Part shown: in pieces, positions 11,929 through 22,850 of the stretch | Numbering within the stretch: position 1 is the first letter of the stretch | How the letters are laid out: each line of letters begins with the position of its first letter | Assembly (NCBI GenBank): GCA_002027195.1 | Contig: MWJO01000021.1 | Location: 1-64,000 of the forward strand | Source of the DNA: Streptomyces sp. GKU 895 | Lineage (GTDB): Bacteria > Actinomycetota > Actinomycetes > Streptomycetales > Streptomycetaceae | Direction of reading: 5' to 3' | DNA length: 64,000 bases | Notes under the pieces: generated by a model | What the model was told of the DNA's origin: nothing | The model's input: the letters and a program-made list of their open reading frames with translations, nothing else | The model's database searches: none | Program-made: the position numbers and the translations under genes

Positions 11929-13035
11929 ATGTACAAGATCTTCTTCAACCTCGTCTTCAAGCGGATGGACCCCGAGAAGGCCCACTACCTCGCCTTCCGC
12001 TGGATCCGGCTGGCCGTCAGGATCCCGGTCCTGCGGACGTTCGTCGCGGCGGCTCTCGCACCCCGCCACAAGGAACTCCGCACCGAGGCCTTCGGTCTGC
12101 GGATGCACGGCCCCTTCGGGCTCGCGGCCGGCTTCGACAAGAACGCGGTCGCGATCGACGGCATGTCGATGCTCGGCTTCGACCACGTCGAGATCGGCAC
12201 AGTGACGGGGGAGGCCCAGCCCGGCAACCCCAAGAAGCGCCTGTTCCGGCTCGTGAAGGACCGCGCGCTCATCAACCGCATGGGCTTCAACAACGAGGGC
12301 TCGCTGGCCGTGGCGGCCCGCCTGGCGTCCCGTACGCCCGTGTTCAAGACGGTCGTGGGCGTCAACATCGGCAAGACCAAGGTCGTACCGGAGACCGAGG
12401 CCGCCGCCGACTACGTGAAGTCGACCGAGCGGCTCGCGCCGTACGCCGACTACCTGGTCGTGAACGTGTCGTCCCCGAACACCCCGGGGCTGCGCAATCT
12501 GCAGGCCACGGAGTCGCTGCGGCCGCTGCTCACCGCCGTACGCGAGGCCGCCGACCGTACGGTGACGACTCGCCGCGTCCCGCTCCTGGTGAAGATCGCG
12601 CCCGATCTCGCGGACGAGGACGTCGACGCCGTCGCCGACCTGGCCGTCGAACTCGGCCTGGACGGGATCATCGCCACGAACACCACCATCGCGCGCGAGG
12701 GCCTCGGTCTGGCATCCGAACCCTCGCTGGTGAAGGAGACCGGCGGACTGTCCGGGGCGCCCCTGAAGGCGCGCTCCCTGGAGGTGCTGAGGCGCCTCTA
12801 CGCGCGCGTGGGCGACCGGATCACCCTCGTCGGCGTCGGCGGCATCGAGAACGCCGAGGACGCCTGGCAGCGCATCCTCGCCGGTGCCACGCTCGTACAG
12901 GGCTACAGCGCGTTCATCTACGAAGGGCCCTTCTGGGGCCGGGCCATCCACAAGGGGCTCGCCGCGCGGCTGCGCACGAGCCCGTACGCCACGCTCGCCG
13001 ACGCCGTCGGCGCCGATGTGAGGGAGACCGCATGA
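11929..13035 (+). CDS. pyrD: Dihydroorotate dehydrogenase (quinone), class 2
   Basis: Membrane-associated class 2 dihydroorotate dehydrogenase, 368 residues. It oxidises dihydroorotate to orotate with FMN and passes electrons to menaquinone. The N-terminal amphipathic helices (about 1-45) that hold the quinone tunnel are present, which separates it from class 1 enzymes. The catalytic serine lies in [12 protein letters not shown]. Glycine-rich FMN phosphate loops (VGVGGI) are near the C-terminus. The gene overlaps pyrF by four bases. Confidence 0.96.
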   Translation: MYKIFFNLVFKRMDPEKAHYLAFRWIRLAVRIPVLRTFVAAALAPRHKELRTEAFGLRMHGPFGLAAGFDKNAVAIDGMSMLGFDHVEIGTVTGEAQPGNPKKRLFRLVKDRALINRMGFNNEGSLAVAARLASRTPVFKTVVGVNIGKTKVVPETEAAADYVKSTERLAPYADYLVVNVSSPNTPGLRNLQATESLRPLLTAVREAADRTVTTRRVPLLVKIAPDLADEDVDAVADLAVELGLDGIIATNTTIAREGLGLASEPSLVKETGGLSGAPLKARSLEVLRRLYARVGDRITLVGVGGIENAEDAWQRILAGATLVQGYSAFIYEGPFWGRAIHKGLAARLRTSPYATLADAVGADVRETA

Positions 13036-13871
13036 CCGACTCTTTCGGCACCCGCCTGCGCCGGGCCATGGACGAGCGCGGCCCGCTGTGCGTCGGCATC
13101 GACCCGCACGCCTCCCTGCTCACCGAGTGGGGCCTGAACGACGACGTGGCCGGCCTGGAGCGGTTCAGCCGCACGGTCGTGGAGGCGCTGGCCGACCGGG
13201 TCGCCGTCTTCAAGCCGCAGGCCGCCTTTTTCGAGCGCTTCGGCTCGCGCGGCGTCGCCGTCCTGGAGAAGACCGTCGAGGAGGCGCGGGCGGGCGGCGC
13301 GCTGGTCGTCATGGACGCCAAGCGCGGCGACATCGGCTCGACCATGGCGGCGTACGCCGAGGCCTTCCTGCGCAAGGACTCGCCGCTGTTCTCCGACGCG
13401 CTGACCGTCTCGCCGTACCTCGGCTACGGCTCGCTCTCGCCGGCGATCGCGCTGGCGCGGGAGAGCGGCGCGGGCCTGTTCGTGCTGGCGCTGACGTCCA
13501 ACCCCGAGGGCGGCGAGGTGCAGCACGCGATTCGCGCGGACGGCCGGAGCGTCGGCGCGACGATGCTGGCGCACCTCGCGGCCGAGAACACGGGGGAGGA
13601 GCCCCTCGGTTCCTTCGGGGCGGTCGTGGGCGCCACGCTCGGCGATCTGTCCTCCTACGACCTGGACATCAACGGGCCGCTCCTCGCGCCCGGGATCGGC
13701 GCCCAGGGGGCCACCCCGGCCGATCTGCCGGCGGTGTTCGGGGGCGTGCTGCGCAACGTCCTGCCCAACGTCAGCCGGGGCGTGCTGCGGCTCGGTCCCG
13801 ACGTCGGCGCGCTGCGGGAGTCCGCGGAGCGTTTCGCGGAGGAGATCAAGGCGGCTGTGGCGCTCGTATGA
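13032..13871 (+). CDS. pyrF: Orotidine 5'-phosphate decarboxylase
   Basis: OMP decarboxylase of the longer, type 2 subfamily, 279 residues. It makes UMP in the last step of the pathway. The catalytic DAKRGD segment is intact, and the TIM-barrel strands are recognisable through the GIDPH N-terminal motif. ATGA overlap with pyrD shows coupling. It closes the operon; pyrE, needed for the step before, is not in the window. No clear hairpin follows the stop. Confidence 0.95.
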   Translation: MTDSFGTRLRRAMDERGPLCVGIDPHASLLTEWGLNDDVAGLERFSRTVVEALADRVAVFKPQAAFFERFGSRGVAVLEKTVEEARAGGALVVMDAKRGDIGSTMAAYAEAFLRKDSPLFSDALTVSPYLGYGSLSPAIALARESGAGLFVLALTSNPEGGEVQHAIRADGRSVGATMLAHLAAENTGEEPLGSFGAVVGATLGDLSSYDLDINGPLLAPGIGAQGATPADLPAVFGGVLRNVLPNVSRGVLRLGPDVGALRESAERFAEEIKAAVALV

Positions 13872-14159
13872 CGGTCGTCCGGGGCGTTCGAGACGTTCTC
13901 CCGAGTCCTCCGATGAGTGCTTCCAGGCCGACTTGAGTCTGAATACATCCTCAAATCCGGGGCAGTATGTCTGAAATGTCCGGCCTGACGGAGGCTGACC
14001 AGGACTTTTCCGCTGTTCTCGCTGACTCTGGCGGAGTTGGCCGCTAGTCTCCGAGCAGAGTCAGTGGGCAAGCGTGTTGCTCGTGGCTCCCCAGGTGTGG
14101 GGCGACTAGGTTCCTCACCGGTCCGTATCCGACAGTTCAACATCCGAGGTGACGTAGGC
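13872..14159. other. Spacer between pyrF and the sIHF gene
   Basis: This 288-base stretch shows no convincing coding frame. It probably holds the promoter and 5' leader of the sIHF gene. A TAGTCT near 14045 could be a -10 box, but the match is weak. GAGGTGA just before 14160 is the sIHF ribosome site. Confidence 0.4.
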
Positions 14160-14483
14160 GTGGCTCTTCCGCCCCTTACCCCTGAACAGCGCGCAGCCGC
14201 GCTCGAAAAGGCCGCCGCGGCTCGCCGGGAGCGGGCCGAGGTCAAGAATCGACTCAAGCACTCCGGCGCCTCTCTTCACGAGGTCATCAAGCAGGGCCAG
14301 GAGAACGACGTCATCGGCAAGATGAAGGTCTCCGCGCTGCTCGAGTCCCTGCCGGGCGTGGGCAAGGTCCGCGCCAAGCAGATCATGGAGCGACTCGGTA
14401 TCTCCGAGAGCCGCCGCGTGCGTGGTCTCGGCTCGAACCAGATCGCTTCCCTGGAGCGTGAGTTCGGCAGCACCGGCTCCTGA
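14160..14483 (+). CDS. sihF: Streptomyces integration host factor sIHF
   Basis: sIHF, 107 residues, an actinobacterial nucleoid protein that bends DNA and affects sporulation and antibiotic production. A basic, Arg/Lys-rich helix (about residues 8-35) is followed by a helix-two-turns-helix module with the GVGKVRAKQIMERLGI segment (about 70-85). The GTG at 14160 gives the known N-terminus (ALPPLTPEQ); the open frame upstream to 14037 is spacer. It stands alone behind its own leader, between pyrF and gmk, the usual position. Confidence 0.95.
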   Translation: MALPPLTPEQRAAALEKAAAARRERAEVKNRLKHSGASLHEVIKQGQENDVIGKMKVSALLESLPGVGKVRAKQIMERLGISESRRVRGLGSNQIASLEREFGSTGS

Positions 14484-14501
14484 GTCCGGCCTCCGCCGGA
14501 C
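14484..14501 (+). terminator. Short hairpin after sIHF
   Basis: A perfect 7-bp stem (14484-14490 with 14495-14501) and a CTCC loop begin right after the sIHF stop. It is short and lacks a T tract, so termination is possible but not certain. Confidence 0.4.
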
Positions 14502-14543
14502 CGGGAGTCCCGGGCACTCCGGGATTGCTGGAATAATCGCTGC

Positions 14544-15137
14544 ATGGCTGCAACATTCCGGGGGACGACCCCCGAGCCCCCGGACGTACGTCCGCGGCTG
14601 ACCGTGCTCTCCGGCCCCTCAGGGGTCGGCAAGAGCACGGTCGTCGCCCATATGCGCAAGGAACACCCCGAGGTCTGGCTCTCGGTGTCGGCGACGACCC
14701 GCAAGCCCCGCCCCGGCGAGAAGCACGGCGTCCACTACTTCTTCGTCAGCGACGAGGAGATGGACAAGCTGATCGCCAACGGTGAGCTGCTGGAGTGGGC
14801 CGAGTTCGCCGGGAACCGCTACGGCACCCCGCGCAAGGCGGTCCTGGAGCGGCTGGAGGCCGGAGAGGGTGTCCTGCTGGAGATCGACCTCCAGGGCGCC
14901 CGGCAGGTCCGGGAGTCCATGCCCGAGGCCCAGCTGGTGTTCCTGGCTCCGCCCTCCTGGGACGAGCTCGTGCGCAGACTCACCGGACGCGGTACCGAGC
15001 CGCCCGAGGTGATCGAGCGCCGTCTCGACGCCGCGAAGGTGGAACTGGCGGCCGAGCCCGAGTTCGACGAGACCCTGGTCAACACCTCCGTCGAGGACGT
15101 GGCACGCGAGCTGCTAGCCTTGATGGACGTTGTGTGA
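14544..15137 (+). CDS. gmk: Guanylate kinase
   Basis: Guanylate kinase, 197 residues. It phosphorylates GMP to GDP. The Walker A motif GPSGVGKST lies near residues 29-37. The GMP-binding segment ([13 protein letters not shown], then YHF/FxxLI-like residues) and the lid region with RRLTGRGTE follow. The first 20 residues are a family-typical polar extension. rpoZ follows after 40 bases; the gmk-rpoZ-coaBC order is widely conserved. The protein is cytoplasmic. Confidence 0.96.
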   Translation: MAATFRGTTPEPPDVRPRLTVLSGPSGVGKSTVVAHMRKEHPEVWLSVSATTRKPRPGEKHGVHYFFVSDEEMDKLIANGELLEWAEFAGNRYGTPRKAVLERLEAGEGVLLEIDLQGARQVRESMPEAQLVFLAPPSWDELVRRLTGRGTEPPEVIERRLDAAKVELAAEPEFDETLVNTSVEDVARELLALMDVV

Positions 15138-15177
15138 TCGTTTTCTAGATCTCATCCCAACTTTCGGAAGGCAGAGC

Positions 15178-15450
15178 GTGTCCTCTTCCATCACCGCGCC
15201 CGAGGGCATCATCAACCCTCCGATCGACGAGCTCCTCGAGGCCACCGACTCGAAGTACAGCCTCGTGATCTACGCGGCCAAGCGCGCCCGTCAGATCAAC
15301 GCGTACTACTCGCAGCTCGGCGAGGGCCTCCTCGAGTACGTCGGTCCGCTCGTCGACACCCATGTCCACGAGAAGCCGCTCTCGATCGCGCTCCGCGAGA
15401 TCAACGCGGGTCTGCTGACGTCCGAGGCCGTCGAGGGCCCGGCGCAGTAG
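15178..15450 (+). CDS. rpoZ: RNA polymerase omega subunit
   Basis: Omega subunit, 90 residues, exactly the usual Streptomyces length. It helps assemble RNA polymerase by holding the beta-prime chain. The conserved segment [15 protein letters not shown] is visible. The GTG at 15178 gives the known N-terminus SSSITAPEG and has GGAAGG about seven bases upstream, so a start inside gmk is rejected. A strong terminator follows. Confidence 0.97.
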   Translation: MSSSITAPEGIINPPIDELLEATDSKYSLVIYAAKRARQINAYYSQLGEGLLEYVGPLVDTHVHEKPLSIALREINAGLLTSEAVEGPAQ

Positions 15451-15475
15451 TACTTTCAGATTGCAGTTTGCTTTT

Positions 15476-15510
15476 CCACAGGCCCGGCAGCGCGACTGTC
15501 GGGCCTGTGG
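15476..15510 (+). terminator. Terminator after rpoZ
   Basis: A 15-bp stem (15476-15490 with 15496-15510, one G-T pair) with a CGCGA loop starts 26 bases after the rpoZ stop. A TTTT run sits just upstream on the plus strand and would be the tail for minus-strand reading, but no gene converges here. Confidence 0.8.
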
Positions 15511-15547
15511 TGTGTCATGGGAGTCGTAGGTTCGAGGGGGCCGAGCG

Positions 15548-16760
15548 ATGGGAGACCTGGTGGACAAGCCGAGGGTCGTGCTGGGGGTCAGCGGTGGCAT
15601 CGCCGCGTACAAGGCCTGTGAGCTGCTGCGGAGACTGACGGAGTCGGGCCATGACGTGCGTGTGGTCCCCACCGCCTCCGCGTTGCACTTCGTGGGCGCG
15701 GCGACCTGGTCCGCCCTGTCCGGCAACCCCGTCTCCACCGAGGTGTGGGACGACGTCCACGAGGTGCCGCACGTCCGCATCGGCCAGCACGCCGACCTGG
15801 TCGTCGTGGCCCCGGCGACGGCCGACATGCTCGCCAAGGCGGCCCACGGCCTGGCGGACGACCTGCTCACCAACACGCTCCTGACCGCCCGCTGTCCGGT
15901 CGTCTTCGCCCCGGCCATGCACACGGAGATGTGGGAACACCCCGCCACCCAGGAGAACGTGGCGACGCTGCGCCGCCGCGGCGCCGTCGTCATCGAGCCG
16001 CCGTCGGGCGGCTCACCGGCGTCGACACCGGCAAGGGCCGGCTGCCGACCCGGGGGAGATCTTCGAGGTGTGCCGCCGGGTCCTCGCGCGCGGAGTGCGG
16101 GAGCCCGATCTCGCCGGCCGCCATGTCGTCGTCAGCGCCGGCGGCACCCGCGAGCCGCTGGACCCGGTCCGCTTCCTCGGCAACCGCTCCTCGGGTAAGC
16201 AGGGGTACGCCCTCGCCCGTACCGCCGCCGCGCGCGGTGCGCGGGTCACCCTCGTCGCCGCGAACACCGGCCTGCCGGACCCGGCGGGTGTGGACGTCGT
16301 GCCGGTCGGCACCGCCGTGCAGATGCGCGAGGCGGTACTGAAGGCGGCCGCGGACGCCGACGCGGTGGTCATGGCGGCGGCGGTCGCCGACTTCCGCCCC
16401 GAGAGCTACGCGACCGGGAAGATCAAGAAGAAGGACGGCAAGGAGCCGGACCCGATCGTGCTGGTACGTAATCCGGACATCCTGGCCGAGATCTCGGCCG
16501 ACCGTGCCCGGGACGGACAGGTGGTCGTCGGCTTCGCCGCGGAGACGGACGACGTCCTGGCCAACGGCCGCACCAAACTCGCCCGCAAGGGCTGCGACTT
16601 CCTCGTCGTCAACGAGGTGGGAGAGCGCAAGACTTTCGGGGCGGAGGAGAACGAAGCGGTGGTGTTGGGTGCCGACGGCAGCGAGACACCGGTGCCGCAC
16701 GGCCCCAAGGAAGCGTTGGCCGAAATCGTGTGGGACCTGGTGGCCGGGCGCCTGCGCTGA
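15548..16760 (+). pseudogene. coaBC: Phosphopantothenoylcysteine decarboxylase / phosphopantothenate-cysteine ligase (frameshifted twice)
   Basis: CoaBC (Dfp), about 404 residues once restored. It performs two steps of coenzyme A synthesis. The N-terminal CoaC flavoprotein domain (about 1-180) shows GVSGGIAAYKA and the APAMHTEMW motif. The C-terminal CoaB domain shows VVSAGGTREPLDPVRFL and a late AETDD segment. The sequence changes frame near 15998 (one base missing in EPAVGR) and again near 16047 (one base missing in LPDPGE). Because this enzyme is essential, sequence error is the better explanation. The ATG at 15548 is used. Confidence 0.9.
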
Positions 16761-16999
16761 ATGTTGCATTCACTTCACAGAGCTCTGGAACCTCACTATT
16801 CGAGGTGTGGCGGGCCTGGCCAAGCTCGCTCGACATTGGGCAGAATGCGCGTGCCGCAGGTCACAGCACTCCCGACAATCGAGACGGGTGAGTCCGTGGC
16901 CGAGCGCGACCGATAAACTGTTCTCGGACGATGCCGGGCGCAGCCCCCGTCCCGTCCGCCAATGATCAGCCAGCAGCCGCTGCAACCTCAGGGAGCGTT

Positions 17000-18208
17000 G
17001 TGTCCCGTCGTCTCTTCACCTCGGAGTCCGTGACCGAGGGTCACCCCGACAAGATCGCTGACCAGATCAGCGACACCATTCTCGACGCGCTCCTGCGCGA
17101 GGACCCGACCTCTCGGGTCGCCGTCGAGACCCTGATCACGACCGGCCTGGTGCACGTGGCCGGAGAGGTCACCACCAAGGCCTACGCCCCGATCCCGCAG
17201 CTGGTGCGGGACAAGATCCTCGCGATCGGCTACGACTCCTCGAAGAAGGGCTTCGACGGAGCCTCCTGCGGCGTGTCCGTGTCGATCGGCTCGCAGTCCC
17301 CCGACATCGCTCAGGGCGTCGACACGGCCTACGAGTCCCGCGTCGAGGGCGACGAGGACGAGCTGGACAAGCAGGGCGCCGGCGACCAGGGCCTGATGTT
17401 CGGCTACGCGACGGACGAGACGCCGACGCTGATGCCGCTGCCGATCTTCCTGGCGCACCGCCTGTCGAACCGTCTGTCCGAGGTCCGCAAGAACGGCACG
17501 ATCCCCTACCTGCGCCCCGACGGCAAGACGCAGGTCACCATCGAGTACGACGGCGACAAGGCCGTCCGCCTCGACACCGTCGTGGTCTCCTCGCAGCACG
17601 CGTCGGACATCGACCTGGAGTCCCTCCTCGCCCCCGACATCCGCGAGTTCGTGGTGGAGCCGGAGCTGAAGGCGCTCCTCGACGAGGGCATCAAGCTGGA
17701 GACCGAGGGCTACCGCCTGCTGGTCAACCCCACCGGCCGCTTCGAGATCGGCGGCCCGATGGGCGACGCCGGCCTGACCGGCCGCAAGATCATCATCGAC
17801 ACGTACGGCGGCATGGCCCGCCACGGCGGCGGCGCCTTCTCCGGCAAGGACCCGTCCAAGGTGGACCGCTCGGCGGCGTACGCGATGCGCTGGGTCGCCA
17901 AGAACGTCGTCGCCGCGGGCCTCGCCTCCCGCTGCGAGGTGCAGGTCGCGTACGCGATCGGCAAGGCCGAGCCGGTCGGCCTGTTCGTGGAGACCTTCGG
18001 CACCGCCAAGGTCGAGGCCGAGAAGATCGAGAAGGCCATCGACGAGGTCTTCGACCTCCGCCCGGCCGCGATCATCCGCGACCTGGACCTGCTCCGTCCG
18101 ATCTACGCCCAGACGGCGGCGTACGGCCACTTCGGCCGCGAGCTGCCCGACTTCACGTGGGAGAAGACGGACCGGGTGGAGGCGCTGCGGAAGGCTGCGG
18201 GGCTGTAA
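17000..18208 (+). CDS. metK: S-adenosylmethionine synthase
   Basis: MetK, 402 residues. It makes S-adenosylmethionine from methionine and ATP in the cytoplasm. The methionine/ATP motif GHPDKIADQ near the N-terminus and the P-loop-like GGGAFSGKD motif are intact. The GTG at 17000 follows GGGAG by four bases and gives the family N-terminus [10 protein letters not shown]; an ATG at 16931 in the same frame is rejected. The 239-base spacer after coaBC shows no SAM riboswitch that I recognise. A strong terminator follows. In Streptomyces, MetK dosage is known to influence antibiotic production. Confidence 0.97.
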   Translation: MSRRLFTSESVTEGHPDKIADQISDTILDALLREDPTSRVAVETLITTGLVHVAGEVTTKAYAPIPQLVRDKILAIGYDSSKKGFDGASCGVSVSIGSQSPDIAQGVDTAYESRVEGDEDELDKQGAGDQGLMFGYATDETPTLMPLPIFLAHRLSNRLSEVRKNGTIPYLRPDGKTQVTIEYDGDKAVRLDTVVVSSQHASDIDLESLLAPDIREFVVEPELKALLDEGIKLETEGYRLLVNPTGRFEIGGPMGDAGLTGRKIIIDTYGGMARHGGGAFSGKDPSKVDRSAAYAMRWVAKNVVAAGLASRCEVQVAYAIGKAEPVGLFVETFGTAKVEAEKIEKAIDEVFDLRPAAIIRDLDLLRPIYAQTAAYGHFGRELPDFTWEKTDRVEALRKAAGL

Positions 18209-18230
18209 GGCTCGGCTTCCCGGGATTTTT

Positions 18231-18267
18231 CCGAGGCCCGGCATCCCTGAGGGGTGCCGGGCCTCGG
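18231..18267 (+). terminator. Terminator after metK
   Basis: A 17-bp stem (18231-18247 with 18251-18267, one T-G pair) closed by TGA, 22 bases after the metK stop and preceded by TTTTT. The priA start lies about 50 bases beyond. Confidence 0.85.
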
Positions 18268-18316
18268 CATGTCCGGGCGCGGTCGGATGTCAGTGGGGTT
18301 TGGTAAGAATGCATGC

Positions 18317-20450
18317 GTGAGCAGCGGAGATGAGCGGGACGGTGGGCGGGGTGAGGGGGCGCCGCCTGAGCAGCTTGCGTTGATTCGGGAGAGTGTGCGG
18401 AAGGCCGAGGTGCCGCGGGCGAAGCCGCGGACCTGGCGGGGGGCCGCGCTCGCGAAGGAGCTGCCGGTCGCTCGGGTGCTGGTCGACAAAGGTGTGCTGC
18501 ATCTCGATCGGTACTTCGACTACGCCGTGCCGGAGGAGCTCGACGCCGAGGCTCAGCCCGGGGTGCGGGTTCCGGGTGCGGTTCGGGGCCGGGCGGGGGC
18601 GAGTGCGGGGACGGGCGGCGTGGTGAGGGTGGGGGGCTAGTCGACGGGTTTCTCGCGGAGCGGGTCGCCGAGACCGACTACGCGGGGCCGTTGGCTGCCT
18701 TGGCGCAGGTTGTGTCGCCAGAGCCCGTGCTGAGTGAGGAACTGCTCGGGCTGGCCCGTGCTGTCGCCGATCGGTATGCGGGGAGCCTTGCCGATGTGTT
18801 GCAGCTCGCCGTGCCGCCGCGCAGTGCGCGGGCCGAGCAGCGGCCCTCGCCCGCGCCGTTGCCGCCGCCTGCGGTGCCCGAGGTGGGGTCCTGGGCGCGG
18901 TACGAGCACGGGGGCGCGTTTCTGGAGGCATTGGCGAGCGGGGGTGCTCCGCGGGCTGTGTGGAACGCGCTTCCCGGGGGTGAGTGGAGCGAGGAAATCG
19001 CTCGGGTTGTCGGGGCGACACTGGCCTCGGGGCGGGGAGCCCTAGTCGTCGTGCCCGACGGGCGGGCCGTCGCGCGTGTCGATGCCGCGCTGACCTCTTT
19101 GCTGGGGGAGGGGCGGCATGCCGTGCTCACCGCCGATGCCGGGCCCGAGAAGCGGTATCGGGAGTGGCTCGCCGTGCGGCGGGGCAGTGTGCGGGCCGTG
19201 GTCGGGACTCGGGCCGCCATGTTCGCTCCCGTGAGAGACCTCGGGCTGGTCGTGCTGTGGGACGACGGGGACGACAGCCACAGCGAGCCGCATGCGCCGC
19301 AGCCCCATGCGCGGGAAGTGCTGTTGCTGCGGGCCGCTCAGGACAAGTGCGGGTTTCTGCTGGGGAGCTGGAGCTGCACCGTGGAGGCGGCCCAGCTCGT
19401 CGAGAGCGGCTGGGCGCGGCCGCTGGTCGCCTCGCGCGAGCAGGTGCGGGGAGCTGCGCCGCTCGTGCGGACCGTGGGGGACGGGGACCTCGCGCGGGAC
19501 GAAGCCGCTCGGGCCGCTCGGTTGCCGACGCTCGCCTGGCAGGCCGTTCGGGACGGGTTGCGGCAGGGGCCGGTGCTCGTGCAGGTGCCCGGCGGGGTAC
19601 GTGCCGCGGATGGCCTGTGCCAACTGCCGGGCGCCTGCTCGGTGTCGGCACTGTTCGGGGCCCTTGGAGGGGCAGGAGGGCGCGGGCGCACTGCGGTGTG
19701 GGTGGTGCGGGCAGGAAGAAGCGGCCTGGCACTGTCCTGAGTGCGGTGGCTTTCGGCTGCGGGCTCAGGTCGTGGGGGCCCGGCGGACCGCGGAGGAGTT
19801 GGGGCGGGCGTTTCCCGCCGTGCCGGTGCGGACGTCCGGGCGGGAGCATGTGCTGGACACCGTGCCCGGGGCGCCTGCGCTGGTGGTGAGCACGCCGGGG
19901 GCCGAGCCGGTCGCCGAGGGCGGGTATGCGGCGGCCTTGCTGCTCGATGGGTGGGCCATGCTCGGGCGGCCTGATCTGCGGGCCGGTGAGGATGCGTTGC
20001 GGCGGTGGATCGCGGCGGCGGCGTTGGTGCGGCCGCAGGGGGTCGGGGGGACGGTGGTTGTGGTGGCCGAGCCCACGTTGCGGCCTGTGCAGGCGTTGGT
20101 GCGGTGGGATCCCGTCGGACATGCGGTGCGGGAGCTGTCCGAGCGGGCGGTGGGTTTCCGCCGGTGTCGCGGATGGCGGCGGTCGGGGCCGTCGGAGGGG
20201 TTGCGGCGTTTCTGGGGCGGGAACTGCCGGGGAGGCTGAGGTGTTGGGGCCTGCGCCGCTGCCGGTGACGGTTGCTCGGGGTGCTCGGCGGGTGGGGCGC
20301 CGCCCCGAGAGCAGTGGAGCGGGCGTTGATCCGGTGCCGCCGGGGAGGGGCGGCGTTGGCTACCGCGCGCCGCGCCCGAGCTGCGCGGATGGCTCGTGGG
20401 GCTGGGGAGGTTGCGGTTCGGGTGCGGGTTGATCCGGATGGGGGACGGTG
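18317..20450 (+). pseudogene. priA: Probable replication restart protein PriA (multiple frameshifts)
   Basis: The actinobacterial PriA-like protein of about 700 residues can be read only by joining several frames. The N-terminal 3'-DNA-binding domain (from GTG 18317, through VLVDKGVLHLDRYFDYAVPEEL in part) is clear. A central region follows, then a zinc-binding cluster with CxxC pairs near 19615-19735, then a C-terminal domain. Frame changes are seen near 18573 (+1), 18609 (+1), 19595 (+1), 20150 (-1) and 20233 (-1), with at least one more near 20300. The coding strand is extremely G-rich here. The end is approximate. Actinobacterial PriA usually lacks good helicase motifs, and none are seen here either. 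Confidence 0.8.
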
Positions 20451-20877
20451 GTTGTTTGGTGTGCGGGTGGTGGGGCAGCACCCGGCCTTCGGCCGGTTTG
20501 GGTTCCACCGCACCACCCGTGCGGTTTCGTTGTCCGGTGCTGGTGGCCCTGTGGGGTTGAGCGCGACGGCGGGTACGGGCGGTGGGGCCGAGGCGGTGGG
20601 GCTCGGGGCGCACGGCACAGGGCGGTGGGGGCGCGGTGTGCGGGTGGGGTGGGTGAGGCGTTCGTAGGGTTCGGCGGGTGGCCGGGGGTGGGCGGTGCAG
20701 GGTTGCTGAGCGCTAGGGTGGCGGCCCTGCGGATGCGGCCGCCCTCCCGAGGGGGAGGGCAGGGTGGGGCGTCAGCCGTGCGGGCGGGAAGGCTGGGGCG
20801 TACCTCGTCGCGCAGGGCCGCTGGCCGTCAGCTGGCGGCATGGGCGCGCGAGACGTGGCATGGGGCACGGTGTTGGC
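20451..20877. other. G-rich spacer between priA and the HTH gene
   Basis: After the last recognisable PriA residues, about 430 bases hold no supported gene. Frames that stay open here are products of the strong strand G bias. It contains a small hairpin near 20482-20496 and a better one at 20741-20760. Confidence 0.4.
20741..20760. terminator. Hairpin between convergent priA and HTH gene
   Basis: An 8-bp G/C stem (20741-20748 with 20753-20760) with a four-base loop sits between two convergent genes. The position fits a shared terminator, but there is no T tract. Confidence 0.45.
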
Positions 20878-21543
<666 letters not shown>

Positions 21544-21599
21544 TCATAGACTTGGGCGCTGCCCGGTCATCCGCTCGCCCGAGAGGCCCCAACCCACCC

Positions 21600-22531
21600 A
21601 TGAAGCTCGTCTTCGCCGGTACCCCCGAAGTCGCCGTTCCCGCTCTGGACGCTCTCCTCGCCTCCGGGCGGCACGAGGTGGCCGCTGTCGTCACGCGGCC
21701 CGACGCGCCGGCCGGGCGGGGGCGGAGGATGGTCGCGAGTCCGGTCGCGGAGCGGGCGGAAGAGGCGGGCATCGAGGTGCTGAAGCCCCTCAAGCCGCGG
21801 GACCCGGAGTTCCTGGAGCGGTTGACGCAGATCGCGCCCGACTGCTGCCCTGTCGTCGCCTACGGCGCCCTGCTGCCCCGCGTCGCCCTCGACATCCCCG
21901 CCCACGGCTGGGTCAACCTGCACTTCTCGCTGCTGCCCGCCTGGCGTGGGGCCGCGCCCGTGCAGCACTCCATCATGGCGGGCGACGAGATCACCGGTGC
22001 TTCCACCTTCCTCATCGAGGAGGGGCTCGACTCCGGCCCCGTCTACGGGACGGTCACCGAGGAGATCCGCGCCACCGACACCAGCGGTGACCTGCTCACC
22101 CGGCTCGCCTTCGCCGGCGCCGGGCTGCTCGCCGCGACCATGGACGGCATCGAGGACGGCACCCTGAAGGCCGTACCGCAGCCGAACGAGGGCATCACGC
22201 TCGCGCCGAAGATCACCGTCGAGGACGCGCAGGTGGACTGGGCCACCCCGGCACTGCGCGTCGACCGCGTCGTGCGCGGCTGCACGCCCGCTCCCGGTGC
22301 CTGGACCGTCTTCCGGGGCGAGCGGCTCAAGCTCATCCAGGTCACGCCCGTGCCCGAGCGGACCGACCTCGCGCCGGGGCAGCTGGCCGTCGGCAAGAAC
22401 AGCGTCCATGTCGGCACCGGCTCCTACGCCGTCGAGCTGCTGTGGGTGCAGGCCCAGGGCAAGAAGCCGATGCGGCCGCCGACTGGGCGCGCGGGGCGCG
22501 CATCGGTGAGGGAGAGGTCGTCGGCCGCTAG
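21600..22531 (+). pseudogene. fmt: Methionyl-tRNA formyltransferase (one frameshift near the end)
   Basis: Fmt, about 310 residues when restored. It formylates initiator Met-tRNA using 10-formyl-tetrahydrofolate. The Rossmann N-terminal domain opens with [15 protein letters not shown]. The folate-binding and catalytic region reads [16 protein letters not shown] with [11 protein letters not shown] following, and the C-terminal OB domain starts near residue 205. One G is missing near 22472, so the last 19 codons up to the TAG at 22529 are out of frame. Without the fix, the frame runs on through the spacer into rsmB, giving a false fused protein. Only the last turn of the OB domain is affected. 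Confidence 0.92.
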
Positions 22532-22782
22532 GTCCTGTCCGGCGGGTCATGCCGCAGACGCGGGGTCCGCCACGCCGATCTGCGGCGTTGTCGTCGGTTG
22601 CCGACTCCCCCACGCTCGAACAACCTCGCGCGGGAGGGGCCCCACCGCGTCGCCGCCCTCCTCCGCCTTGCAGCCTGGGGGTACCTCCCACGCCCTTGAG
22701 GCAGTGGGGGAGTGCCAGATCCCGTTCACCGGCGCCAATCAGGTGCTGCGGCTGTCCTGCGACCTGATCCGCCGGACAGGCC
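22532..22782. mobile_element. MITE-like element between fmt and rsmB
   Basis: This 251-base spacer has imperfect terminal inverted repeats of about 28 bases. The left end starts GTCCTGTCCGGCGGGTCA (22532). The right end, read on the other strand from 22782, starts GGCCTGTCCGGCGGATCA, with about four mismatches in 28. Inside are a second pair of inverted repeats (ACTCCCCCAC at 22606-22615 and GTGGGGGAGT at 22705-22714) and a GGGGGTACCTCCC palindrome. There is no transposase frame and no clear target duplication. This is typical of the miniature elements spread through Streptomyces spacers. It begins one base after the fmt stop. Confidence 0.7.
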
Positions 22783-22850
22783 CTGGCGCGCCGACGTGGG
22801 GGACGTACGCTTGGTGCGTATTCCTTCAAGACATCCGGAGCACCTTTTTC

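Noticed and set aside
16761..16999. A SAM riboswitch before metK
   Set aside because: The 239-base leader shows none of the conserved SAM-I or SAM-II helices and motifs that I can recognise.
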